From assembly GCF_016545825.1 (NCBI RefSeq), contig NC_052621.1:20858940-20922939 (forward strand): a DNA stretch of 64,000 nucleotides, in the 5' to 3' direction. Source of the stretch: Eucalyptus grandis (taxonomy: Eukaryota > Streptophyta > Magnoliopsida > Myrtales > Myrtaceae). Shown in pieces: positions 23,913 through 35,143 of the stretch; within the stretch, counting starts at the first letter, position 1; every line of letters starts with the position of its first letter. The notes below the pieces were generated by a model. That model was given only the letters and a program-made list of their open reading frames with translations, was not told where the DNA came from and searched no databases. The translations under genes were made by a program, and so were the position numbers.

Positions 23913-24303
23913 TATCAGAACGGAATTACACATATCTGACGAGCGAAAACCAGACATAGAAGACAAATATAATGAAGAGACCTTTGTCCGTGCATACGTT
24001 GGCTTTCTGTATAAATGTCGAATTCCCCACACTTCACAATCAATCATTGCGGCAGCATTAGAAGCCGGTCCGGTATTAATCTCGCACTCCGCGTTTGAAC
24101 TAGTTAATCACAAAGAATACCAATGTGATCAATCCAGGAAAAGATTGAGCGATGAATCAAAAATGTTTATGAAAATTCTTCCTTGTGAAGGGGAGGGGAA
24201 TGCAGTTGGAGTCCAATACTCCCTGTCAGGCACGTATCAATCGTATAATAATGAAATATATGCAGTGGTATCGGCTGGGGAAGTTTACAGCCTACAAGAA
24301 TAA

Positions 24304-27069
24304 TGCAGTCTGAGGGAATATAATCACAAATGTCGTCAACTACTGGAAAATACTTTTATTGATAACTGGACAGGGGCTGGGTTAAAGGCTAATCGTTAAT
24401 CTAGGAAAAAATGAGGTCTTTCTTACAGAGAATGTCGGATATCCAGAGGTTTTTCATAGACACGGCAATGACGTGGAATTTTGTAACATTACTTACTTGA
24501 CGAAACTCTAGAGGGGAATTGTCCTCATCAAGGAAGACACGCAAGTCCCATTCAAGTGCAACTGGTTCTAAATTAGAGATCCTGCGCGGCTGCTCAAGGA
24601 GGATCTGATTAATTAACAAATGTCATTGAAGACATATTATGACCTTTCGAACAACTTCTTATCAGATGTGAGAATTTTGTGATCCAGACTTTGAGGGCTT
24701 GACTTGACCCCGCCGAAAAGAAAATGACCAGAACAGGAGTGAAATTAATTCAAATGAGAGAAAATGTATCCAGAATAATATCTTATCGCAATGCAAAAGA
24801 AAGGACTCAATTTCATGTTTGTGTTTCTCGTTCATCATCATTAAGATGCATAGTTGATGCGCATTACATTGCGAGCTTTGATGCTTTTAAAAGTATATGA
24901 GAAGGTCGATGATATTAGAACACAAATTGAGAGTTGAAATTTTTTACCCCTCTTGAAAGTTGTCTACACATTGCGAAAGTTGCTGCAATGTAGGGGTAAG
25001 ATGGAGATGGTTGGTTGTTGCCACTGTTGCCTCAGGCGAAGTCTATGAAGGCATAGTCAGAAATGGGGAGAGAGAGAGATATGTTCTATGGCAAGCAACT
25101 ATGGCCGTCGATATTGTTGCCACTAGTATGACCACGACCTACCTTAAATCTCACTTTTGCCTCAGATTGACTTGGTGAGTTTCTCTGTCTTGTACGTCCT
25201 CTCTTGATGACATATAGATATTCTGATATTAAATCTGCATGATGAACAATCATATGTTGGTGGTCAGAAGATTTATTGTACAAATCAAGCGTATTAGAGG
25301 ATTTGATTGCATTAAAAGGTTTGAAGAACGGAATTTAAAAACAATATAAGTAAAAAGACTAAATTAATCTTAATCTAACATGATTTTAGAAAATTTTGGG
25401 AAATGAATTTGGTAAAGCCATTGAACATTTTCTTAATATCGTTTTAAAAATATGTCCAGAGTCAAAATGGGTCATCTGATGGGCCTTAAACTTTTCGGAG
25501 GGTTTGACTTGTACTTCTAATGGAGTGGCCCAACCCAATGGAAGATTCAATAAAAGCTGGCTCGGATTCTACTTAAGAGGCGGGTTTGGGTGGGTATGCT
25601 AGGTCCTTTTGAAATGACTTGAATCATCCATCTCGTGCAGTACTCCTCTCAATTTCTCAATAAATCTCAACTGTTGATCTAGACAGATAAAAAGAAGTAT
25701 CTTAAGAATAAATGATCTTGCATCTGTCGAAATTTTTGGCCCATGTAAAATCGCTTAAAGCTCCTCACATAGCTTTCGGGACATGCCTTGCTCTGACGGG
25801 ATTTTGTTGTCCGGATCCGGGTCCCCATAGACCGGCTCAATCGCCACCGTCGGTTGTGTGGGTCCTAGATGGCGTCCACTTACATATTTCATTTGATCGA
25901 CGACTGTGGTTACATTCGTTTCATAGATATAGTTCTACAAAAGGATGTTTTTTACGCAGGTTCGCCAAAAGGATGGGCACATCTCTTGAGCTTGTTGGGT
26001 CATTGGCTCATGATCAGCTGTATGGGAGTGGTGGGTAAACCAACTGTCAACCTGGCCTAATGTGGTCGGAAAGTTCTGCGTCAAGAGTTTGTCAGGCTAA
26101 GCTCTAGAAGCCTAAAACTCCATGGGATCCTTAGCATCAGAAGATCTAAAATTTTTGTGGGTTTGCACATCATCGCTCCTCTCTCTTAGCAAGCCGATGC
26201 CTATTATTTTGAGGCTAAGGGTGCAATTGTTTCTCGAAAAATGATCAATTTGAAAAATATTTTCGTAAAAATAATTCATATCATTGATAAAAATAAATTA
26301 ACAAAATATATATTTCATCATTCGTTGATTAATTATCTCAAACAATATAAGTGATCATTTTTAGATAATATTTCTCAAATTATTTATTTTCTGTGAAGAA
26401 AAAACAGACCTTATAAGTTTGGCTTTTTAAGCTAAAAAGTGTAATGGTATGCGCCTTATGTGTATCCTTAGTTAAAATCCGCCATTTCTTTGTAGGGTGG
26501 ATTGTCTTTATATGGTGCCAACAACAAAGAAATCCCCTATAAAATAAATTTTAAGGATGGCTCGGTGGACAGGGTCATTTATAATACATGATAGGCGTGT
26601 AAATTACCTTATTTTTATGTAACAACTGACCTAAGTGAAAAATTGACTTAATAATTGAAGGCTATCATGATAAATCAATAATGGGCTATGGTTTCTTTTA
26701 TCCAAGCCGGCATGATCACGAGGATTCTTTCTTCTAAGAGCAAAAGCAGGGAACAGCCTTTAATCAGTTCAAGGAAGATGAACCGAGGGCACTTTCTCTG
26801 GGAGCAAGAAAGGAATCATTTGGTTCATCTGGGACTAAAAAAATTGAAAGTGTTGTACGGACAAAAGCGGACCCAAAATGGGGGTCATCAATATTCTTAA
26901 TTAGGCCTTTAAGGCCTAAGATACATGCGCCGCAGCTTATCTCGAAAGAGTGAATAAGAAGAGTTGCACGACATGAGAAGTGAGTATGAAATTAAAAAAG
27001 TGATGTTAGGATGCAAAAACTGATATGGGTCTAGGTACTTCCCGATTGGAGCTCATAAACGCCTACAAT
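24304..27069. other. Intergenic DNA with two paralogous blocks (X and Y)
   Basis: No gene is supported. Block X (about 24950-25570) aligns by eye with 57440-58200, and block Y (about 26050-26990) with 54375-55830 minus its MITE. These are remnants of tandem unit duplication. The overlapping frames at 25712-26060 and 26688-26900 have no recognisable domain. Confidence 0.6.
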
Positions 27070-27375
27070 GGAGGAAATTATCTAGTCAATCCTAAATTTA
27101 TTATATAGATGTCAATATAGTTCTGAACTTTTTAATTTTGTCAATTAAGTCCTAAATCTTTATATAAAATATAGACATTTTAATCAATTTTTACAGAAAT
27201 CGCTGAAATAGCAGCGATAATTAGATTCACACATCAGCAATTTTCAACAAAAACTGATTGAATGGATCATGTTGGAATTTCTGATGAAGGTTTAAGATCT
27301 ACTTGGAAAAATTAGAAGGTTTAGAACTGAATTAATATTTGCACATAAGTTTAGGATAGATTTGGTAATTTTCCC
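27070..27375. mobile_element. Decayed MULE-like MITE
   Basis: Two inverted arms (AATCCTAAATTT..., AGTTCTGAACTTTT... against the reverse complement of the right end) flank a central palindrome ATCGCTGAAATAGCAGCGAT. Consensus phrases such as CAATTTAGTCCTAAAC are shared with the better preserved element at 54636-55285. Flanking duplications are too degraded to read with certainty. Confidence 0.5.
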
Positions 27376-27924
27376 AATTGTAATGGATCCAAGTTCTTCT
27401 CCCTTGGAGCTCATTAATGCTCACCGCTGATTACGCTTATGTGATTTGAAACCAAAAAAAGAAAAGAAAAGAAAAAACCTTGTTAATATTCAGTTTAACT
27501 TGACTTTGTAGATATAGTCTAATTTCGATTTGAGTGTAACATATCTTGTCCATTGAATTAATTTTTCTCCACATCAAACCAATGGAAGTATCTGAATTTC
27601 ATATGGCATGATTACAGCTCGTCTTGTGCGTCATCTAAAGTCAATTCATGAGAAGTGATATGACAGTCATGAGCTAATTCACGCACAAATAACATCGAAA
27701 CGCCACTATTGCGATGTATGCATCGAAGAAGGGCATGGAGCACTAAAAAGGTGAGACCTCAAGTAAGAATTTCAGAATACCCCAATCATTACGAGGTAAC
27801 AATTATCATCAAATGAAACAAAAAGAAATGGCATCTTAAATTTAGCGCCGCGTCTAATATACGAAGATCCTACCTAAATTGAAATCACCTGTACTCAGTT
27901 ACACGATTGGAAGATCTCGTGCAA

Positions 27925-28154
27925 CGCGTGCATGCGATTCGATTCCCGTGGCTTCCATGGAACGTTAGTCACTTTTTTCTCTTTACCTCTGTGCGCAAGT
28001 GACTCCCACATTCATGGCTTGTCCGGTGACAACTCTTCAGCTTGAAGCATTGGGGCCTTGGACAATCTCAAACTCTATCCCCCCGACACTCTTTCCCATC
28101 TCTCTCTCTATAGCTTCATAATTTCACCTCTTTTCTTACTCCTTCCAGCATAAA

Positions 28155-28187
<33 letters not shown>

Positions 28188-28238
28188 ATAAGACACTCCA
28201 GAGCATACGTTTTTGGAACCTGCGAAACTTGCGGAACC
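27925..28238 (+). promoter_or_regulatory. Proximal promoter and 5' UTR of the broken DUF247 gene
   Basis: About 300 bases upstream of the ATG align with 58640-58919 upstream of the intact copy (GATTCGATTC, CTCTTTACCTC, CTTCAGCTTGAAGCA, CTTTCCCATCTCTCTCTC). Conservation across paralogues marks the likely promoter and leader. This copy alone carries an (AG)20 tract. Confidence 0.5.
28157..28196. repeat. (AG)20 microsatellite in the 5' leader
   Basis: Forty bases of perfect AG dinucleotide, 42 bases upstream of the ATG. The paralogous leader at about 58850 has only a short purine run, so the tract expanded in this copy. Confidence 0.95.
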
Positions 28239-29106
28239 ATGGCTCCAGAACCGCTAGCGGTGGTCGAGAACCCCGTGGAATGGACCTTCTACGTCAACGA
28301 GAAACTCAAGCAAATGCCCCTCGACGAGCAACCGACCTGGAAGAAGCGGTGCGTCTACAGGGTCCCTGCCTGCGTCGTCACCGACCTCAACATCAAGGCC
28401 TACCGGCCGCAGGTTGTCTCCTTCGGGCCTTACCACCACGGCGAAGAACACCTCCGCCTCATGGAGGAACACAAGGAGCGCGCGCTCTTCCGCATCCTCA
28501 AGCGGTCCCAGAAGCCCATCGAGCGCTTCCTCGAGTCCCTGAGGGAGGTGGCGCGGGACCTTGCGGAGAGCTATGAGCGGCTGGACTTCAAGTGGAAGGA
28601 GTTCAGCGGTGACGGCGTGGCAGACCGGTTCCTGGAGCTGATGGTCACTGACGGCTGCTTCATACTCGAGATCTTGAGGACCGGAACAGAAAGGGTGGAA
28701 GACTACGCGCTCAATGACCCCATCTTCAGCAACCACGGGAAGCACCACATACTGCCGTACATTAGGCGGGATATGCTGAGGCTGGAGAATCAGCTTCCGA
28801 TCCAAGTGCTGAATCGGCTGGCCGCTGTCGAGAACGACAGCAGGAAGGTTACTTTCTTAGCTTTCGGTCCGTTGTAAGATCGGCTATTGCACCTACGCTA
28901 ACCGCCGTACTATGTGCGCCTGAGAGTACATCTTAATGATCTCACATGGACCTACGACTGGTCCTCCCAATCTGATGCTCCAAACGCATCATTGGATGCA
29001 CGGTTCAAGATCAACCGACAATTTCTTTATTAAATCTTTCACCGCTACCGGAAACTTCATTTTCTCCTTCTGTGCAAATAGTATTGATACGATTAAAATT
29101 TCGGAT

Positions 29107-29160
29107 TCAATGTACTGACTTTACTCCAACAACACAGGACGAGGAACTCATCAACAGGCT
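29107..29160 (+). repeat. Duplicated intron end and exon-2 start inside the DUF247 intron
   Basis: The segment TGTACTGACTTTACTCCAAC...CAG followed by GACGAGGAACTCATCAAC repeats, with changes, at 29245-29300, where the real acceptor lies. It supplies a decoy acceptor AG at 29136-29137 followed by a short exon-2-like frame (DEELINRLIL). Confidence 0.75.
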
Positions 29161-29377
29161 CATCCTCACGAACTATCTATCGGAAACTTCTTTTTACACT
29201 TCCTTATGCAAGTGGTATCCGCACGACAACAATCTCGTATTCAGTGCACTGACTTTATACTCCAATAACGCAGGGCGACGAATTCATCAACAATCTCATC
29301 GTCAACTTCTTCGGCTCCCCCAGCAAAGTCACTAGCAAATGCCTTCACGTTCTGGACGTCTATAGGAAGAGCCTGTT

Positions 29378-29779
29378 TGATGTAGAACAATATGCAAATG
29401 CCTTTCTGGAAACAATGGAGCGTCATAAGAGCGGGCGGTCCCATAAATCAAAGAGGATTGTGTGATCTTCAAGATTGCAAAAGGAATTACAATATTTGAT
29501 TCACGCATTTCCTTTATTTATTATTGATTTTAGATATTCTAGTTTATCTGAAATATTCTGGTTTATCAATATCGTTTCTTTAATTTGTTATTAGATTTTA
29601 GATTTCCTAGTTTATCAATATCTTTTCAATTTTTGTTACTAGATTTAAGTTATTTTGCTATTTTCTAGATGGCGACTTTCTTTTAAATATGCGCCAAAGA
29701 TATTGTAATCAGCACTTCACGATTCAAAATAAACACCATCTTTTGGAATTCTTTCCAAAGCATCGCTTTTTCTGCGTCA
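29378..29779 (+). repeat. Chromovirus 5' LTR
   Basis: 402 bp, matches 34194-34597. It encodes, in frame with the upstream DUF247 exon, the same integrase tail that the 3' LTR encodes. The TATA-like box of the 3' LTR is mutated here (TTTAAATA at 29682). Confidence 0.92.
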
Positions 29780-29781
29780 TT

Positions 29782-29793
29782 TGGTATCGAGCA
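29782..29793 (+). other. Chromovirus primer-binding site
   Basis: TGGTATCGAGCA, close to the initiator-Met type TGGTATCAGAGC with a likely one-base loss, two bases after the 5' LTR. Confidence 0.6.
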
Positions 29794-29809
29794 GGTTTCT
29801 CCCGTGACG

Positions 29810-31014
29810 ATGGCTAATAACGTTAATGTCAATCTCCCGTAGTTGAAGGCCGCAGAAACGAGCCTATTACTCGGGATGAGTTCAACCAATTTGGAGCAAA
29901 CCGAACGGAGGTTTCAAGAATTACTTGTCGCCATCCGTTTGTCTACCAACCCCATACCCGGTGTTCTTCCCGTCTGAACATGATGCAGCTCGCAACCCGA
30001 AGCAGCTATGGAAAGTGGGGCAAATCCGCGACAGAGGCTACAAGCCTATGTCGAGACTCAAGGAGAAGAAGAGTTCCCGGATCGGCTCTGTTCATGGAGG
30101 CCATCGGAACCGGGATATCGACGAGACCCGAGCAATATCAACTTAAGGTTGACCTTCCGACCTTTAATGGCAATTTGAATATTGAAGACTTTTTGGATTG
30201 GCTTTGGGAAGTCGAGAAATTCTTCGATGCCATGGAGATTGAAGAGGATCGCCAAGTAAAATTGGTGGCATACAAATTGAAGGGCGGTGCCTCGCCGTGG
30301 TGGGAGCAAACGCAATCGACCCGACGTCGACAAGGAAAAGCTCCCATCCGAACATGGAATCGAATGAAGGAAATGTTGAAGGTTCGGTTCCTCCCAACCG
30401 ATTATGAGCAATTGTTATTTCAACAATTTCAAAATTGTAAGCAGCTAAGCCGATCAGTCCAAGCTTACACGGAGGAGTTTCTCCGACTTTCCACCGTAAC
30501 AACCTCGGTTGAGTCGGAGGCACAAATGATCGCGAGGTACATTAATGGTTTGCGACTTAATATTCAAGATCGTGTTTCGCTACATCGTTTGTTCTCTCGT
30601 TGAGGATGCTCAAGAGATGGCCCGAAAGGTTGAGATGCAATTAGAGAGAACTAGCCCCATTAATCGGGTTAACAATTATTCCGCCGAGGATTATCGGAAA
30701 GGGGAGACAACTAGATGTTTCAGAATCCTCCAACCAGCAAACCAACACTATGAACCAAACTCCGGGAAGTAGTACTGGGGTGCGCAAGGAACCAGTCATC
30801 GCAAACAACCGTAACGCCAATCAAAGTGCCCAGAACCCATACGCTAAGCCACCACCAATCAAATGCTACAAGTGTAACGAAGTGGGACATCGTTCGAGTG
30901 ATTGTCCACGGCGGAAGATGGCCAATGTTGTCGTGCACGACAATGATATATACGAAGATGACTGGATTGATGAGGAAGAAGTGGAGGATGAGGAGGGCGA
31001 GCATGTCAATTGAG
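29810..31014 (+). pseudogene. Chromovirus gag
   Basis: ATG 29810 opens MANNVNVNLP, then TAG near 29840. Other frames carry LEQTERRFQELL and, from about 30150, the retrotrans_gag core with DFLDWLWEVEKFFDAME and ASPWWEQ. A frameshift near 30575 precedes the CCHC knuckle CYKCNEVGHRSSDC (about 30864-30905), followed by an acidic tail ending at TGA 31012-31014. Gag packages element RNA; this copy is broken by one stop and at least three frameshifts. Confidence 0.85.
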
Positions 31015-34000
31015 TTGTTAGGAGACTATTGCTCGCTCCGCGAAGAGAAGACACGTAGCGGAATAGTCTTTTTCGTGCCCGTTGTACCGTCAACAGCAAA
31101 GTTTGCGATGTCATCATCGATAGCGGAAGTTGTGAGAACATAGTGTCCAAGACTTTGGTGGACCATCTACAACTAAAGACAGAGTTACATCCCTCCCCTT
31201 ATATAATCGAGTGGATTCGTAAAGGGCCGAACTCAAGGTGACGCAGTATGTCATTTACCTATTTCAATTGGAAAGTCCTATAAGGACACCATAATTTGTG
31301 ATGTAGTGGAGATGGATGCATGTCATGTCCTATTGGGGCGACCATGGCAATACGATGTTGATATCACTCATAGAGCTCGTGAGAACACATATTCTTTTGT
31401 GTGGAAAAAGACGAAAATTATTTTGAAGCCGATGAGTAACACTCCCTGTGCCCCAAAGAAGCAAAGTGAATTATGCTAAACGTTCGTCAGAAACGTGAGG
31501 GCATGTATATGATTGTGGAGAAAGGTAATCAAGAAGCCATTATTCCAATTCCGGTGGCTCTTCAGCCCTTATTGAGGGCATTCAACGATGTTATTCCGAA
31601 GGATCTACCTGTTGGATTACCACCCGAGGGATATCCAACATGAGATTGACTTTCTTCCAGAGCGAGCCTCCCTAATTTGCCGCACTACCGGATGAATCCG
31701 AAGGAGAACCAGATTTTTGCAAGACCAAGTGGGAGAACTGCTCGAAAAGGCTTTTGCGCGAAAGCATGAGCCCTTGTGCAGTACCCGCACTCCTCACTTC
31801 AAGAAAGATGGAAGCATGCGTATGTGCGTTGATAGCCGGGCAATTAATCGGATTACTGTCAAGTACCGATTCCCAATCCTCGCTTGGATGACATGCTCGA
31901 CCGGCTTGCGGGATCAAAGGTCTTTACAAAGATTGATCTACGTAGCGGATACCACAAGTACGCATCCGCCCGGCGATGAATGGAAAACGGCCTTTAAAAC
32001 AAGTGAAGGTTTGTATGAATGGCTTGTCATGCCGTTTGGCCTCACGAACGCGCCTAGCACCTTCATGCGTTTGATGACTCAAGTTCTTAAACCTTTTATT
32101 GGCAAATTTGTGGTGGTCTACTTTGATGACATTCTCATATATAGTCCCGATGACCAACAACATATGGAGCATCTAAGGGACGTCTTATCGGCCTTGTAGA
32201 CGAACCAATTGTACATTAATTTGAAGAAGTGTAGCTTCATGACTGATCGACTTCGCTTCTTGGGATATATTGTCAGAGTAGAAGGCCTTCAAGTTGATGC
32301 AGAAAAGGTAGCTGCCATCCGCGATCGGCCGACTCCCCAAACCGTTGGGGAGGCGCGTAGCTTCCACGGGCTTGCGACATTCTACCGACGCTTTATTCGG
32401 AATTTCAGTTCTATTATGGCTCCGACACGAGTGCTTGAAGAAAGGAAAATTTCATTGGGGTGACGAAGCAGAAGCCAGCTTTGCTCTCATCAAAGAAAAA
32501 CTTTTTACAACACCAATACTGATGCTCTCAAATTTTGAAAAGGTATTTGAACTAGACTATGATGCTTCTAGTGTAGGAATCGGTGTTGTTCTCTCCTAGG
32601 AAGGTAAGCCTATTGCTTATTTTAGCAAGAAACTTAATGATGTTCACAAGCGATGGTCTACTTATGAGTAAGAGTACTTTGCTGTAGTACGAGCTATCAA
32701 GCATTGGCAGCCCTATCTTTATCAACATGAGTTTGTCCTTAACACTGACCATCAGGCACTCAAATATATTAAGAGCCAAAGACATCTAAATCGAATGCAT
32801 GGACGTTGGGTCTCCTTTTTGGAGCAATTCAATTTCGTGCTTCGACACAAGGCGGGCCACTTGAACAAAGTCGCTGATGCACTTAGCCGTCGTCTTTGCA
32901 ACACTTGTCACCATGCGCACCGACGTTGTGGGCTTTGACCACCTTTGTGCTCTTTATGCCGACGATGAAGATTTTCAGGAAATTTGGGAAAATGTTTTGA
33001 GACAAAGTTCTCACGGTGACATGATCGTTCAGACAAATTTTTATTCTTTGGCAACAAAGTTGTGCATTCCTCGAAGCTCTTTGCGGGAACAACTTATTCG
33101 AGAGCTGCATGGTGGCTCCCTTGGAGGACATTGTGGGCGAGATAAAACTGTTGCCTTAGTTGAGGAGCGGTATTATTGGCCTCAATTGAAACGGGACGTT
33201 GGACGATTTGTGAAAAAGTGCTACATTTGTCGACCGCGAAAGGCCATTCTCGTAACACCGGACTTTACACCCTCTACCTATTCCTTCGGACCTTGGATAG
33301 ACATTTTAATGGATTTCGTGTTGGGGCTTCCCGAACCCAATGAGGTATGGATTCTGTTTTGTGGTAGTTGACAGGTTTACAAAGATGGCACACTTTATCC
33401 CTTGCAAGAAGACTTCCCGATGCTTCTCATGTAGCGAGTTTATTTTTTCGAGAAGTAGTTCGTTTGCATGGTGTTCCAAAACTATCACCTCGATCGTGAT
33501 ACCAAATTCCTTAGTCATTTTGGAGGACCCTATGGCGTTTATTTGGGACGGATTTGCAAAAGATAGCAGTTCCTTTCATCCTCAAACCGATGGGCAAACC
33601 AAGTTGTCAATCGTACTATGGCGGATATTATTCGGTGTCTTTGTAGTGACATGCCAAAGCAATGGGACCGGTATCTTGCTCCCGCTGAGTTTGCTTTTAA
33701 CAACACCGCCAACCGTTCCACGGGCAAGTCTCCGTTTGAGGTTATCTACGGGCGAACGCCACAACATACACCGGATCTCGTGCCTTTACCCAAAGTCCCA
33801 TGATATAGTGTTGCGGCTGAAAACTTAGCAACAAAATTACAAGAGATACAAGAGGGTGTGAAGCAACAAGCTAGAAGCTTCCACTACGGTTTACAAAGTT
33901 GCTGCAGATAAACATCGTCGCCTCAAGGTATTTGCTGAGGGTGATGAAGTAATGGTCTACCTCCGCAAGGAACGGTTTCTGTTGGTAGATATAACAAGCG

Positions 34001-34281
34001 AAGCACAAGAAAGTTGGTCCCGTCGAATTGTGAAGAAAATCAATGATAATGCCTATGTTGTTGATCTTCCTAGTGACCTCAACATCTCCCCGACATTCAA
34101 TGTAGCGGACCTATTTGAGTATCATCCTCCGGATACTCCTCTTTATCCTAATCATAACTCGGGGGGTCGAGTTCTTCCTCAAGTGGAGGAGACCGATGTA
34201 GAACAATATGCAAATGCCTTTTCGGAAACAATGGAGCGTCATAAGAGCGGGCGGTCCCACAAATCAAAGAGGATTGTGTGA
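31015..34281 (+). pseudogene. Chromovirus pol: protease, RT, RNase H, integrase
   Basis: Protease DSGSCENIVS is readable near 31120-31145. RT pieces at 31717-32463 show [33 protein letters not shown] and the catalytic YFDDILIYS. Gypsy RNase H lies at about 32545-32890 ([13 protein letters not shown]). Integrase starts near 32930 with HGGSLGGHCGRDKT...CYIC; its core and C-terminal segment continue in broken frames. The last frame (33952-34281) ends with DLFEYHPPDTPLYP and then a basic tail HKSGRSHKSKRIV encoded inside the 3' LTR. Many frameshifts and stops; not functional. Confidence 0.87.
34181..34193 (+). other. Chromovirus polypurine tract (coding)
   Basis: AAGTGGAGGAGAC abuts the 3' LTR. 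It also lies inside the pol frame, so PPT and protein-coding functions overlap. Confidence 0.6.
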
Positions 34282-34597
34282 TCTTCAAGATTGCAAAAGG
34301 AATTACAATATTTGATTCACGCATTTCCCTTTATTTATGATTGGATTTCAGATATTCTGGTTTATCTGAAATATTATGGTTTATCAATATCGTTTTTTTA
34401 ATTTGTTATTAGATTTTAGATTTCCTAGTTTATCATTATCTTTTCAATTTTTGTTACTAGATTTAAGTTATTTTGTTATTTTCTAGATGGCGACCTTCTT
34501 ATAAATATGCGCCATAGATATTGTAATCAGCACTTCATGATTCAAAATAAACACCATCTTTTGGAATTCTTTCCAAAGCATCGCTTTCTCTGCATCA
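34194..34597 (+). repeat. Chromovirus 3' LTR
   Basis: 404-bp partner of 29378-29779. It contains the last 29 codons and stop of pol (to 34281) and a TATAAATA box at 34500-34507. Confidence 0.92.
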
Positions 34598-35138
34598 CTG
34601 TTGCTCCCCGAGATCGAGGACTGGCATGAGCAGCCCAAGCAGCGCCAGGGGTTAATCTGGTCGGCAACCGAGCTCCATGAGCATGGGATCCAGTTCAAGA
34701 AGAGCGAGACCACCAGCCTCAAGGACATCTCCTTTGAGAGGGGGTCCTGAGGCTCCCTAAGATCTTGGTGGACGACACCACCGAGTCTGCATTCCTCAAC
34801 CTCACCGCGTTCGAGCATTGCCATGTTGGGGCCGGGAATGCGGTCACGTCTTACATCTACCTCATGGACAAAATCATCGGCAAAGAGGGGGACGTCGCAC
34901 TGCTCCATGCCCAGAACATCATCGAGAATGCCATTGGGAGCGATAAGGCGGTCGCTGAGCTGTTCAGTTCGCTGCGCAAGGAAGTGACGCTTAAAGACGC
35001 GAGCAGCCTCGACGCCATGCACACGGAAGTCAGCAACTACTGCAAGAAGCACTGGAATGTGTGGAGGGCTTATTTCGTCCGCACCTACTTCAGTAATCCA
35101 TGGGCTATACCGTCTTTCCTCGCCGCCCTCTTCGCCTT

Positions 35139-35143
35139 TGTGT
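35139..35143. repeat. Target site duplication of Ogre-2 (left)
   Basis: TGTGT here and at 54136-54140; it lies in DUF247 exon 2 codons for the C-terminal membrane segment. Confidence 0.95.

Larger units (their letters stand above)
2081..24303 (+). pseudogene. Unrecognised coding relic split by the copia insertion
   Basis: When the copia element and one TSD copy are skipped, an open frame starting at ATG 2081 runs to 2158 and resumes at 23918. It stops at TAG 23957-23959, giving about 39 codons. A second frame, offset by one base, is open from 23914 to TAA 24303 (129 residues, no early ATG). The two frames look like one exon with a one-base indel near 23930-23960. Residue composition is protein-like and not low-complexity. 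I do not recognise the family. A stretch before the ATG faintly recalls the oxyanion-glutamine region of papain-like proteases, but the catalytic Cys is absent and I would not rely on this. The equivalent site in the third unit lies beyond base 64000. Confidence 0.4.
29378..34597 (+). mobile_element. Chromovirus (CRM-like) Ty3/gypsy retrotransposon
   Basis: 5,220 bp, with LTRs of 402 and 404 bp showing roughly 20 differences by eye. LTR ends are TGATG...CATCA (the first base of the internal LTR copy is C) and the TSD is CTGTT (29373-29377, 34598-34602). Order: gag, protease, RT, RNase H, integrase. There is no canonical chromodomain; the pol frame runs into the 3' LTR, a trait described for the centromeric CRM clade. 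Several stops and frameshifts inactivate it. It sits inside DUF247 exon 2. Confidence 0.9.

Noticed and set aside
25712..26060. Two overlapping frames of 108 and 63 codons
   Set aside because: No domain recognised and no matching frame in the paralogous blocks; left as intergenic.
28254..28805. 183-codon minus-strand frame opposite DUF247 exon 1 (and 58929-59150 opposite the intact copy)
   Set aside because: Mirror of a high-GC real exon; the plus-strand frame carries the family motifs.
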